Below the pieces are notes generated by a model. That model ran no database searches. It was not told where the DNA came from and worked only from the letters and a program-made list of their open reading frames with translations. Positions 1 through 11,848 of a stretch of 64,000 bases of DNA are shown piece by piece; the first letter of the stretch is position 1, and each line of letters begins with the position of its first letter. The stretch comes from Crystallibacter sulfonylureivorans_A. Its GTDB lineage: Bacteria > Actinomycetota > Actinomycetes > Actinomycetales > Micrococcaceae. The DNA lies in the NCBI RefSeq assembly GCF_047607445.1, contig NZ_JBLKRT010000001.1, forward strand, positions 182,445-246,444, in the 5' to 3' direction. The translations under genes were made by a program, and so were the position numbers.

Positions 1-554
1 AGGAGGACCACGCCGGCCACGACCACGGCGGCTTCAACGAACACGTCTGGTACGACCTCGCCACCATGGCCAAGGTGGCCGATGCCGTCGCCGGAAAGTT
101 GTCCGCGCTGGACCCGGATCAGGCCGATACCTACAAAGCCAACGCCGAGCAGTTCCATGCCGGGCTGGACAAGCTGAGTGCCGAAGCGGACGAAGTGGCC
201 GGCTCTGCCGACGGGGTGGCCGTAGCGGCCACGGACCCGGTGCCGTTGCACCTGTTCGATGCCCTGGGGCTGGAAAACAAGACGCCCGAGGACTTCATGG
301 AGGCTGCCGAGGAAGGCAACGACGCCGCCCCGCAGGCCCTCAAAGAAGCCGAAGACCTGGTCACCGGCGGGTCGGTCCGGTTTGTCGCCTACAACGAACA
401 GACCGAGGGCCCGCAAACGCAGCGCCTCCGCTTGCTGGCGGAGAAGGCGGGCATCGCCGTCGTCAATTTCACTGAGACCCTGCCGGAAGGCCAGGACTAC
501 CTGGGCTGGATGAGCGGCAACCTCCACGCTGTGGAAAAGGCACTGCGCGGATGA
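1..554 (+). CDS. znuA: Zinc ABC transporter substrate-binding protein (C-terminal part, cut by window edge)
   Basis: Extracytoplasmic metal-binding component of a ZnuABC-type zinc importer (cluster 9 family). The reading frame is open from base 3, so the N-terminus lies outside the window; about 183 residues are visible. The first visible residues form a His/Asp/Glu-rich stretch (EDHAGHDHGG), the mobile acidic His-rich loop typical of zinc rather than manganese binders. It is followed by a metal-site His in FNEHVWYD and a late segment with an E-Q-T-E-G-P pattern. The stop overlaps the start of the ATPase gene by 4 nt, so it is the first visible gene of a znuA-znuC-znuB operon. The adjacent zur-type repressor supports zinc as substrate. 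Confidence 0.88.
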   Translation, partial: EDHAGHDHGGFNEHVWYDLATMAKVADAVAGKLSALDPDQADTYKANAEQFHAGLDKLSAEADEVAGSADGVAVAATDPVPLHLFDALGLENKTPEDFMEAAEEGNDAAPQALKEAEDLVTGGSVRFVAYNEQTEGPQTQRLRLLAEKAGIAVVNFTETLPEGQDYLGWMSGNLHAVEKALRG

Positions 555-1357
555 GCGCGGCTGCGACCGCCGCCGTCCGCCTGCAGGGTGCTTCGCTGTC
601 CTTCGGCCAGCGCGTGCTGTGGCATGACCTGGATTTGACCATCAGGCCGGGGGAGTTCTTCGCCGTGCTGGGCCCGAACGGCTCGGGCAAGACCAGCTTC
701 CTGCGCGTGCTGCTGGGCCTGCAGCCGTTGAGCCACGGCTCGGCCGAGATCAATGGGCGGCCGCTGGAACGTGGCAGCCGGGAGATTGGCTACATTCCGC
801 AGCAGAAGACCTTCGCCCCCGAGACGCCGCTGCGGGCCCGCGACCTGGTGGGTTTGGGCCTGGATGGCCACCGCTGGGGCATCCGGCTGAACACCCGCAA
901 GCATCGCCGGCGGGTGGATGAGCTGCTGGACATGGTGGGCGCCTCAGAGTACGCGGAGGCCCCGGTGGGGCAGCTGTCCGGCGGCGAGCAACAGCGGCTC
1001 CGGGCGGCCCAGGCGCTGGCGTCTGACCCCAGGGTTCTGCTCTGCGACGAGCCGCTGCTTTCACTGGACCTGCACCACCAGCAGGCCGTCAGCGCCATGA
1101 TCAACCGGCAATGCCACGAGAAGAACAGTGCCGTGGTCTTTGTGACGCATGAGATCAACCCGATCATCGATTACGTGGACCGGGTGTTGTACCTGGCCGG
1201 CGGGCAGTTCCGCGTGGGGACGCCGGAAGAGGTGATGACGACGGAGGTGCTGTCGCGGATGTACAACAGCCACGTGGAAGTCATCCACAACCAGGGACGC
1301 ATCATCGTGGTCGGCCTGCCGGACGCCACCACCCACCACCACGGAGAGGGGGCGTAG
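551..1357 (+). CDS. znuC: Zinc ABC transporter ATP-binding protein
   Basis: Cytoplasmic ATPase that powers zinc uptake. All ABC motifs are visible in 268 residues: Walker A GPNGSGKT at about 41-48, Q-loop around 84, signature LSGGEQQR at about 142-149, Walker B VLLCDEP at about 162-168 with D-loop SLD, and the switch His at about 200 (VTHE). The ATG overlaps the znuA stop (ATGA), giving translational coupling. The permease gene starts 2 nt after this stop. The length is normal for the family. Metal assignment rests on the His-rich binding protein and the neighbouring Fur/Zur repressor. Confidence 0.9.
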   Translation: MSAAATAAVRLQGASLSFGQRVLWHDLDLTIRPGEFFAVLGPNGSGKTSFLRVLLGLQPLSHGSAEINGRPLERGSREIGYIPQQKTFAPETPLRARDLVGLGLDGHRWGIRLNTRKHRRRVDELLDMVGASEYAEAPVGQLSGGEQQRLRAAQALASDPRVLLCDEPLLSLDLHHQQAVSAMINRQCHEKNSAVVFVTHEINPIIDYVDRVLYLAGGQFRVGTPEEVMTTEVLSRMYNSHVEVIHNQGRIIVVGLPDATTHHHGEGA

Positions 1358-1359
1358 GG

Positions 1360-2253
1360 ATGGACCTCTCGGAACTGCTGAACTCGGTCTTCAATTTCAG
1401 CGACTATGGTGACTTGCTTCCGCTGGTGCGCAACTCGTTGATCGCCGGCGCCGTGCTGGGCTTGGTCGGCGGCCTGATCGGCGTGTTCGTGATGATGCGG
1501 GACCTGGCCTTTGCCGTGCATGGCATCGCCGAGCTGTCCTTCGCCGGGGCCGCGTTCGCGCTGCTCATCGGGGCCAACGTGGTGTTCGGGTCGCTGGTGG
1601 GCTCGGTGATCGCGGCCGTTGTGCTGGGCGTGCTGGGCATGCGCGCCAGGGACCGGAATTCGATCACCGGCGTGATCATGTCCTTCGGCCTGGGCCTGGG
1701 CATCCTGTTCCTTTCGCTCTACGAGGGCCGCTCGGCGAACAAGTTCGGCCTGCTGACCGGGCAGATCGTCTCCGTGGACACCGTGCAGCTGAACCTGCTG
1801 GCCGCGGGGTCGGCTGTGGTGGTGCTGGGACTGCTGGCCATTTGGCGTCCGCTAACCTTTGCCAGCGCCGATCCGGACCTGGCCGAGGCACGCGGCGTAC
1901 CGGTCGGAGCGCTGGCCATCGTGTTCATGTTCCTGCTGGGGCTGGCCGTGGCGCTGTCCATCCAGGTGGTCGGGGCGCTGTTGGTGCTGTCCCTGGTGAT
2001 CACCCCGGCGGCAGCCGCGCTCCGGGTGAGCAGTTCGCCCCGGGTGGTGGTGCTGCTCAGCGTGCTGTTCGCGGTGACCGCGACCTTGGGCGGGATCCTG
2101 CTGGCGCTGGGCGGCAGCCTGCCGATCAGCCCCTACGTGACCACGATTTCGTTCCTGATCTACGTGGTGTGCCGGTTGACCGGAGCCCGGCGGCAGCGCC
2201 GCGGCCGGGTGGGGCGGCGCACGGTGGCCGCGGTCAAGGTGAACGTAGGCTAG
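1360..2253 (+). CDS. znuB: Zinc ABC transporter permease
   Basis: Integral membrane permease of the ABC-3 family (ZnuB/TroC-like), 297 residues with about eight hydrophobic segments spread over residues 20-280. The conserved region around HGIAELSFAGAA (about residues 50-61) is typical of this family and is thought to contact the ATPase. The C-terminus is Arg-rich and predicted cytoplasmic. The start ATG is preceded by a purine-rich Shine-Dalgarno stretch inside the end of znuC. It is the last gene of the operon; the stop lies only 7 nt from the end of the convergent zur gene, and I see no clear terminator in the gap. Confidence 0.88.
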   Translation: MDLSELLNSVFNFSDYGDLLPLVRNSLIAGAVLGLVGGLIGVFVMMRDLAFAVHGIAELSFAGAAFALLIGANVVFGSLVGSVIAAVVLGVLGMRARDRNSITGVIMSFGLGLGILFLSLYEGRSANKFGLLTGQIVSVDTVQLNLLAAGSAVVVLGLLAIWRPLTFASADPDLAEARGVPVGALAIVFMFLLGLAVALSIQVVGALLVLSLVITPAAAALRVSSSPRVVVLLSVLFAVTATLGGILLALGGSLPISPYVTTISFLIYVVCRLTGARRQRRGRVGRRTVAAVKVNVG

Positions 2254-2260
2254 CGCAGAG

Positions 2261-2695
2261 TTACTGCGCCGCGCTGCAGTCCGGGCACAGCCCGTACATT
2301 TCCACGGTGTGCGCCACCTGCGTGAAGCCGTGCTCCCTTGCCATCCGCTGCGCCCATTGTTCCACCGCCGGGGCCTCGATCTCCACGGTCTTGCCGCAGT
2401 TCCGGCAGAGCAGGTGATGGTGGTGGTGCTCGACGGCGCAGCGGCGGTAGACCGCTTCGCCCTCTCCGTTGCGCATCACGTCCAGTTGACCGTCGTCGGC
2501 CATGGACTGCAGGACCCGGTAGGTGGTGGCCAGCGAGACGGGCTCGCCGCGCGCCTGCAGCAGCCGGTGCAGTTCCTGGGTGCTGACGAAGTCCTCCAGG
2601 CTGTCCAAAGCGGTGGCCACCGCTACGCGCTGGCGGGTCACTCGCTGCTCCGAACCGCGGCGCTGCGCCTGCGGTTTGGCTGACGGGACGGACAT
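2261..2695 (-). CDS. zur: Fur-family zinc uptake regulator (Zur-like)
   Basis: Fur-superfamily repressor, 144 residues from the chosen ATG. It has an N-terminal winged helix (about 15-80, with VSLATTYRVLQ as recognition helix), then a five-His run HHHHH at 90-94 and two CxxC pairs (C97/C100 and C137/C140) that form the structural zinc site. The frame remains open upstream to 2881, but that extension translates the 23-bp tandem repeat and is rejected. The chosen start has AAGGAG about 11 nt upstream. It lies tail-to-tail with znuCB, so Zur rather than Fur is favoured; the znu promoter itself is outside the window, so no operator could be inspected. Confidence 0.85.
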   Translation of the reverse strand: MSVPSAKPQAQRRGSEQRVTRQRVAVATALDSLEDFVSTQELHRLLQARGEPVSLATTYRVLQSMADDGQLDVMRNGEGEAVYRRCAVEHHHHHLLCRNCGKTVEIEAPAVEQWAQRMAREHGFTQVAHTVEMYGLCPDCSAAQ

Positions 2696-2777
2696 GTCCG
2701 CTTCGGCTCCTTGCTGCTGGTTCTGGACGCCCGTGGGCTCTCTCCAGCCTACCAGCAGGCCCGATTTGCCGGGCCAA

Positions 2778-2892
2778 AGAGGCTGCCATGCCTGTGCCCG
2801 AGAGGCTGCCATGCCCGGGCCGGGGAGGCTGCCATACCCGGGCCGGAGAGGCTGCCGTGCCCGGGCCGGAGAGGCTGCCATACCGCCGATCG
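2778..2892. repeat. Five-copy 23-bp tandem repeat between zur and the MBL gene
   Basis: Five head-to-tail copies of a 23-bp unit with core AGAGGCTGCCATGCCCGGGC start at 2778, 2801, 2824, 2847 and 2870. Copies 2-4 are nearly identical, while copies 1 and 5 have degenerate ends. The array fills most of the divergent intergenic region between zur (start 2695, minus strand) and the MBL gene (start 2917). It keeps a reading frame open on the minus strand, which makes the zur frame look longer than it is. Confidence 0.9.
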
Positions 2893-2903
2893 GGCGGCGC
2901 AGT

Positions 2904-2909
2904 TAGGGT
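2904..2909 (+). promoter_or_regulatory. -10 box for leaderless MBL gene
   Basis: TAGGGT, 7 nt before the ATG at 2917. The spacing places the expected transcription start at the ATG. It belongs to the set of TANNNT boxes seen 6-7 nt before many starts in this window. Confidence 0.5.
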
Positions 2910-2916
2910 TGGTGCC

Positions 2917-3576
2917 ATGCAGCTGACAAAATTCACCCACTCCTGCGTCCGGCTCGAAGAGAACGGACACGTCCTGGTGATCGACCCCGGCAATTTTTCC
3001 GAGGTGGAGCAGGCTCTCGACGGCGCCTCCACCGTCCTGGTGACCCACGAGCACGCGGACCACCTGGACCGGGACCGGGTGCTGGGCCCGCTCGCGGGGA
3101 CGGATGGAATGAATCTGTATGCTCCGGCCTCAGTGGCGGCCGAACTCCGGGCTCTCGCTCCCGAGGCTGCGGCGCGGATCCACGCCGCCGAGCCGGAGAC
3201 GGAGTTCGAGGTGCCGGGGTTCCGCGTCCGTACCTTCGGCGGCCAGCATGCGTTGATCCATCCACACATCCCGGTGGTGGCCAACATCGGCTACGTCATC
3301 AACGACAACCTCTACCACCCGGGGGATTCGTTCATCGTGCCGCACGGGCTGATGGTGAAGAACGTGCTGGTGCCCATCCACGCGCCGTGGTCGAAGACCG
3401 CCGAGGTGATCGACTTCGTCACCGCCATGCGCGCGGAGCACGCTTACCCGATCCACGACGCCGGGCTCAGCGACCGCGGCCTGCCGCTGGTGGAAAAGCA
3501 CGTGACCCTCTTTGGCGGCCACTACGGCACCAGCTACCAGCACCTGTCGCCGGGGGAGAGCGTGGAGCTGGCCTGA
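2917..3576 (+). CDS. MBL-fold metal-dependent hydrolase (UlaG-like)
   Basis: Metallo-beta-lactamase fold protein of 219 residues. The metal motif THEHADHLD (H44, H46, D48, H49) is intact, preceded by VIDPG at about 21-25. Later metal-site residues are visible in LYHPGDS and in a His near the C-terminus (YPIHDAG). The overall pattern matches the short L-ascorbate-6-phosphate-lactonase-like branch that is common in actinobacteria, but the substrate cannot be read from the sequence. The ATG at 2917 is chosen because a -10 box sits 7 nt upstream and the family N-terminus begins with a strand followed by HSC. The longer frame from 2788 only translates the tandem repeat. Confidence 0.8.
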   Translation: MQLTKFTHSCVRLEENGHVLVIDPGNFSEVEQALDGASTVLVTHEHADHLDRDRVLGPLAGTDGMNLYAPASVAAELRALAPEAAARIHAAEPETEFEVPGFRVRTFGGQHALIHPHIPVVANIGYVINDNLYHPGDSFIVPHGLMVKNVLVPIHAPWSKTAEVIDFVTAMRAEHAYPIHDAGLSDRGLPLVEKHVTLFGGHYGTSYQHLSPGESVELA

Positions 3577-3686
3577 CGCGCAAGGCGGACGGCGTCCGTC
3601 GACAGCTTGGCCCGGTGCCTGCTGCTGTGATGGACTGGCCGGACACGGCGGACAACGAGGCCCGCCGGCAGTCAAGAGGAGATCTC

Positions 3687-4526
3687 ATGAGGACTCTGAT
3701 GGACGTGCAGACGCTGCGGGAACGGATGACCTCCGGACAGCGCACCGTACTGCTGGATGTCCGCTGGAAACTCGGCGACGGAGACGGCGACGGCCAACGC
3801 CGCTACCGCCAGGCCCATATTCCCGGCGCAGTCTATGTGGACCTGCCGTCCCAACTGGCGTCCGCACCGACCATGGCCGCTGGACGCCACCCGCTGCCGG
3901 AGCCGGAGGTCCTCCGCGAGGCCGCACGGGACTGGGGCATCAATAACGGGGACGTGGTGGTGGCCTATGACGACAGCGGCGGCTTGTCCGCAGCCCGGGT
4001 GTGGTGGCTGTTGCGCGACGGCGGATTAGACACCGTGTATCTGCTGGACGGCGGACTGGCCGCGTGGCGCGCCGAAGGCTTCGAAGTGGACAGCGGCGAC
4101 GAGCTGGCGTCACTGGGCAACGTTGAACTGGGCAGCGGCCACATGCCCCGGTTGGAACTGGACAACGTGCTGCACTTCGCCAGGACCTCGCTGCTGCTTG
4201 ATGCCCGCGCCGCCGAGCGCTACCGCGGTGAACTGGAGCCGGTGGACCCGCGCGCGGGCCACATTCCCGGCGCAGTGAGCGCACCGACCACAGGGAATCT
4301 TGCCGCCACCGGACATTTCCTGCCAGCAACGGAACTCGCCGTGCGGTTCAAGGACCTGGGCGCCGGTGACCGGGATGTCGCGGTCTACTGCGGCTCGGGT
4401 ATCAACGCTGCGCACCAAATCGCGGCCTTGGCGGAGGCCGGCATCGAGGCGGCGTTGTACCCCGGCTCGTGGTCCCAGTGGTGCGGCCACCCCGAGCTGC
4501 CGATAGCAACGGGCGACCAGCCGTGA
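3687..4526 (+). CDS. Two-domain sulfurtransferase (rhodanese family)
   Basis: Thiosulfate or 3-mercaptopyruvate sulfurtransferase of 279 residues with two rhodanese domains. The N-terminal domain (about 5-130) is structural, with LLDVRW and HIPGAVYVDL. The C-terminal domain (about 155-275) has LLDARAAERYRG and HIPGAVSAP. The catalytic cysteine is C235 in VYCGSGINA, which acts as persulfide carrier; the loop CGSGI is closer to thiosulfate- or mercaptopyruvate-type loops than to Cdc25. The ATG at 3687 has AGAGGAGA a few bases upstream; in-frame sequence further upstream overlaps the MBL gene in another frame and is not coding. No obvious functional link to neighbours. Confidence 0.85.
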   Translation: MRTLMDVQTLRERMTSGQRTVLLDVRWKLGDGDGDGQRRYRQAHIPGAVYVDLPSQLASAPTMAAGRHPLPEPEVLREAARDWGINNGDVVVAYDDSGGLSAARVWWLLRDGGLDTVYLLDGGLAAWRAEGFEVDSGDELASLGNVELGSGHMPRLELDNVLHFARTSLLLDARAAERYRGELEPVDPRAGHIPGAVSAPTTGNLAATGHFLPATELAVRFKDLGAGDRDVAVYCGSGINAAHQIAALAEAGIEAALYPGSWSQWCGHPELPIATGDQP

Positions 4527-4743
4527 CCGGCGGCAGGCCGGCGTGGTGCACCGCGGTGTCGTGCACCGCGAGACCCAGAGCGTCACGCAGGGTGCGTCCC
4601 GGTGGCATGGCGGACCGGCAAACGGTAGCGTCAAGCTCATGACACTTGGCCGTCCGGCACCACCGCCGCTGGGAAAACCGCTTTCTCTTCAGCAGGAACA
4701 GATGGCCCACGCGGCCGCGGTCCGCCAGACACCGAGGAGCAGT

Positions 4744-5799
4744 ATGAACACGGCCTTGGCCTATGGCGTGGAGGCCCCCGGTTCCGGTCTGGTGCCGCTG
4801 CAGGTGGAACGCCGGGAACCGGATGCGCACGACGTGGAGATCGCCATCGCGTTCTGCGGACTCTGCCATTCCGATGTGCACACCGTCCGCGGGGAGTGGC
4901 GCGAGATCGACTACCCGCTGGTGCCCGGCCACGAGATCGTCGGCCGGGTCACCGCCATCGGTCAGGACGTGACGCTCCATGCCATCGGCGACCTGGTGGG
5001 CGTGGGCTGCATGATCGACTCCTGCCGCGACTGCGCCTCTTGCGACGAGGGGCTCGAACAGTACTGCGAGAAAGGCGCGGTGGGCACTTACGGCGCCCGC
5101 GACCGGCGCCACGGCGGCGAGGTGACACAGGGCGGATACGCAAGCTCCGTCGTCGTCGATGAAAACTTTGTGCTGCGGATGCCGCCGGAGCTGGACCCGG
5201 CCGCGGCGGCACCGCTGTTGTGCGCGGGCATCACCACGTACTCGCCGATGCGTTACTTCGGCGTGGAAGCCGGCGATTCTGTGGGCGTGGTGGGACTTGG
5301 CGGGCTGGGCCACATGGCCGTCAAGCTGGCCAAAGCCATGGGTGCGTCCGTAACCGTCTTCACCAGTTCGGCGGACAAAGTCGATTCCGCCCGCGCGCTT
5401 GGCGCCGACCATGTGGTGGTGACCAGCGACGACGAAGCGCTCGCCGCCGCCCGGCGCAGTGTGGACCTGGTCATCGATACGGTGTCCGCGGCCCACGACC
5501 TGGCGCCGTTATTGCGGACCATCCGGCGCGACGGCGCGCTGATCCAGCTGGGTGTGCCGCCCGAGCCGATGCCGCCGGTGCCGGTCAACCTGCTGATGCG
5601 GCACCGGATTGCCTACGGCGCGTCCAACATCGGCGGCATCGCCGAGACCCAGGAGATGCTCGATTTCTGCGCCGAGCACGGCATCACCGCCGACGTGGAA
5701 CTGGTACGCGCGCCGGACCTCAACCTGGCCTACGACCGGATGGTGGCCGGCGACGTCGCCTACCGGTTTGTGCTGGACATCGCCTCGCTCAACGACTGA
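4744..5799 (+). CDS. Zinc-dependent alcohol dehydrogenase (cinnamyl-alcohol-dehydrogenase-like)
   Basis: Medium-chain NAD(P)-dependent alcohol/aldehyde oxidoreductase, 351 residues from this start. Catalytic zinc ligands are C38 (CGLCHSD) and H63-E64 (PGHE). The structural zinc site C94-C97-C100-C108 is intact. The nucleotide-binding loop is GLGGLGHMAVKLAK. The order matches the YahK/CAD subfamily, which reduces aldehydes with NADPH. The start at 4744 has a strong GAGGAG. An in-frame ATG at 4639 lies 7 nt after a TAGCGT -10 box, so a form 35 residues longer made from a leaderless message is possible. The leader contains a 10-bp direct repeat GTGCACCGCG near 4540-4565. Confidence 0.85.
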   Translation: MNTALAYGVEAPGSGLVPLQVERREPDAHDVEIAIAFCGLCHSDVHTVRGEWREIDYPLVPGHEIVGRVTAIGQDVTLHAIGDLVGVGCMIDSCRDCASCDEGLEQYCEKGAVGTYGARDRRHGGEVTQGGYASSVVVDENFVLRMPPELDPAAAAPLLCAGITTYSPMRYFGVEAGDSVGVVGLGGLGHMAVKLAKAMGASVTVFTSSADKVDSARALGADHVVVTSDDEALAAARRSVDLVIDTVSAAHDLAPLLRTIRRDGALIQLGVPPEPMPPVPVNLLMRHRIAYGASNIGGIAETQEMLDFCAEHGITADVELVRAPDLNLAYDRMVAGDVAYRFVLDIASLND

Positions 5800-5845
5800 A
5801 CACCCCCAGCGGTCGCTGGTCCGCGGGCGGCTGCCCAACTTCCTG

Positions 5846-5887
5846 GCTAACTGACTGACTGACTCCCTGACTGACTGACTCACTGAC
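5846..5887. repeat. TGAC tetranucleotide microsatellite
   Basis: About nine interrupted copies of CTGA/TGAC directly before the HIT gene. One run of four units is followed by CTCC, then another run of four, then a decayed copy. The tract contains TGA stops in every frame and ends just before the Shine-Dalgarno AAGGA. Such simple repeats are rare in high-GC actinobacterial DNA. Confidence 0.9.
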
Positions 5888-5900
5888 AAGGATGGCGTAC

Positions 5901-6329
5901 ATGAGCACACTCTTCACCAAGATTATCGACGGCGAGATCCCCGGCCGCTTCGTCTGGAAGGACGACGACGTGGTGGCTTTCCTGAGTATCGGCCCGCTCG
6001 CGGACGGGCATGCGCTGGTGGTGCCGCGGCAGGAAGTGGACCGCTGGACCGATGCCCCGGCCGACCTGCTGCAGAAGCTCACCTCGGTCGCGCAGACCAT
6101 CGGCAAGGCCCAGGTGGAGGCCTTCGGCGCCGAGCGTGCCGGCTTGATCATTGCTGGCTTCGAGGTGGACCACCTGCACCTGCATGTCTGGCCGTCGAAT
6201 TCCCAGGAAGAGTTCGACTTCAAACGGGCCCAGCAGAATCCCGATCCGGACGTGATGGAGGAATCCGCCAAGCGACTCCGGGCGGCGCTTCGCGACGCCG
6301 GCCACGGGGACTTCGTCCCGGCAGACTAA
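5901..6329 (+). CDS. HIT-family nucleotide hydrolase
   Basis: Histidine-triad protein of 142 residues, with the signature HLHLHVWP late in the protein. These proteins hydrolyse or transfer nucleoside phosphoramidates and similar mono-nucleotidyl linkages; the second His of the triad is the nucleophile. An in-frame ATG at 5892 overlaps the AAGGA Shine-Dalgarno, so the start at 5901 (MSTLFTKI) is preferred, with 8 nt spacing. It is preceded by the TGAC microsatellite and convergent with hrpA. Confidence 0.85.
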   Translation: MSTLFTKIIDGEIPGRFVWKDDDVVAFLSIGPLADGHALVVPRQEVDRWTDAPADLLQKLTSVAQTIGKAQVEAFGAERAGLIIAGFEVDHLHLHVWPSNSQEEFDFKRAQQNPDPDVMEESAKRLRAALRDAGHGDFVPAD

Positions 6330-6342
6330 CTGGCGGCAGGCC

Positions 6343-10383
<4,041 letters not shown>

Positions 10384-10734
10384 GATTGATCACAGTCTAG
10401 CGGCTGGACCGGCGGCTCCTGCCCGTCGGACGGGGGTCCAGAGCACAAGGCGTCTGGTAGACGAAAATAACTATCCGGCGACAAAGGATTGCAATTTGTC
10501 CGGTAGGAGAGACGTATCTCATATGGTTGTCCTGACCCCGCGGTCCTGATTAGACAATGTGACTCGGTTCACAGGTAAGATCTTCAGGACGCTTTCCGCA
10601 GGGATCGCCTGCCATATCTCCGGCGCCGAGGACGATGCCGTGTGTGGCGGACCGCAACAGCTGCGCCGGGGAGGGGCAGTGAGGCGGGAATGTGCCGGAG
10701 GACCGGTACGTGATGGACATTCGAAAGGAACACC
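10384..10734. promoter_or_regulatory. 351-bp gap with divergent promoters (hrpA / ABC importer)
   Basis: Non-coding region between divergent hrpA and the ABC importer. On the plus strand the best promoter candidate is TTGTCC (10527-10532), an 18-bp spacer and TAGACA (10551-10556), giving a leader of roughly 170 nt. A seven-codon frame (ATG at 10523, MVVLTPRS) preceded by GGAGAGA could be a leader peptide, but it ends without a recognisable attenuator. No riboswitch fold was recognised. Confidence 0.35.
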
Positions 10735-11742
10735 GTGAAGAAACGTTCGACCATGTTTGGCCTGGGTGCAGGCCTGCTGGCCACCACCCTGCTGGTTTCC
10801 GCGTGCGGCAGCTCGGCATCGTCCGAAGGCAACGCCGCCGAAGGGGCTCCCGAATCCGTAGAAATCGGCATCAGCCAGATCGTCTCGCATCCGTCCCTGG
10901 ACGCGGCCCGCGAAGGCTTCAAGAAGGCACTGGCCGACAACGGCTACGTCGACGGCGACACCGTGACCTATGACGAGCAGAACGCGCAGGGTGACCAGGC
11001 TACCGCTACCTCCATCGCCGGCAAGTTCGCCAGCGACAAGAAGGACCTCGTCCTGGCCATTGCCACGCCGACTGCACAGGCGGCAGTCCAGGCCATCGTG
11101 GATGCCCCGATCTTGTTCACCGCTGTCACCGACCCGGAGTCGGCTGACCTGGTGGAAAGCATGGACGCACCGGGCTCCAACGTCACCGGCACCTCCGACC
11201 GCAACCCGGTGGAAGAACAGCTGGCCCTGGTAAAGGAACTGAACCCTGACGCGAAGTCCGTCGGCATCGTCTACTCCTCCGGTGAGGTCAACTCCGGCGT
11301 CCAGGTCGAATGGGCCAAGGAAGCCGGTAAGAAACTGGGCCTGGAAATCAAGGAAAAGGCCATCTCCACGTCGGGTGAGGTCCAGCAGGCCGCCGAGTCC
11401 ATGGACGTCGACGCGTTCTACGTGCCGACCGACAACAACGTGGTGTCCGCACTGGAATCGCTGATCCAGGTGGCCGAATCGAAGAAGATCCTCACCATCG
11501 CCGCTGAAGGCGATTCGGTGGAACGCGGCACGGTGGCCACCTACGGCATCAACTACGAAAAGCTGGGCTACCAGACCGGCGAAATGGCAGTGAAGATCCT
11601 CAAGGGCGAGGCCGATCCGGCATCGATGCCGGTGGAGACCCAGTCCGAGCTGGAGCTGTACGTTAACACGGCCGCTGCCAAGCGCATGGGCGTCACGCTG
11701 CCCGACGGTTACGCAGACAAGGCTGACCACGTCTTCGAGTAA
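10735..11742 (+). CDS. ABC transporter substrate-binding lipoprotein (PF04392 type)
   Basis: Extracellular binding protein anchored as a lipoprotein. Residues 1-24 form a signal peptide with lipobox LLVSAC (Cys24), followed by a Ser/Ala linker. The 335-residue protein matches the ABC_sub_bind (TrpX-like) family, whose members bind aromatic amino acids or related small molecules. The substrate is not evident here. GTG start with GAAAGGA spaced correctly. It is the first gene of a three-gene importer operon; a strong hairpin separates it from the permease gene, a common way to keep binding-protein mRNA in excess. Confidence 0.82.
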   Translation: MKKRSTMFGLGAGLLATTLLVSACGSSASSEGNAAEGAPESVEIGISQIVSHPSLDAAREGFKKALADNGYVDGDTVTYDEQNAQGDQATATSIAGKFASDKKDLVLAIATPTAQAAVQAIVDAPILFTAVTDPESADLVESMDAPGSNVTGTSDRNPVEEQLALVKELNPDAKSVGIVYSSGEVNSGVQVEWAKEAGKKLGLEIKEKAISTSGEVQQAAESMDVDAFYVPTDNNVVSALESLIQVAESKKILTIAAEGDSVERGTVATYGINYEKLGYQTGEMAVKILKGEADPASMPVETQSELELYVNTAAAKRMGVTLPDGYADKADHVFE

Positions 11743-11781
11743 AACGATGGCACTTCCAGCTTGAGCTGAAGAAGTTCCGCA

Positions 11782-11819
11782 GTCCGTCCGGTGGCCGTCA
11801 CCACGGCCGCCGGACGGAC
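11782..11819 (+). terminator. Intercistronic hairpin after the binding-protein gene
   Basis: Seventeen-base-pair stem (one G-U pair) with outer arms GTCCGTCCGG / CCGGACGGAC and inner GGCCGT / ACGGCC around a CACC tetraloop. No T-run follows, so partial termination or 3' protection of the upstream message is more likely than full termination. Confidence 0.55.
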
Positions 11820-11848
11820 CCCCACGAGAGAACCAAGGTCCTTTACCT

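Noticed and set aside
2696..2881. N-terminal extension of zur by 62 codons
   Set aside because: The extension only translates the 23-bp tandem repeat; a good start with AAGGAG exists at 2695.
10523..10549. Seven-codon leader peptide before the ABC importer
   Set aside because: It has a passable ribosome-binding site but no biased codon run and no attenuator structure after it.
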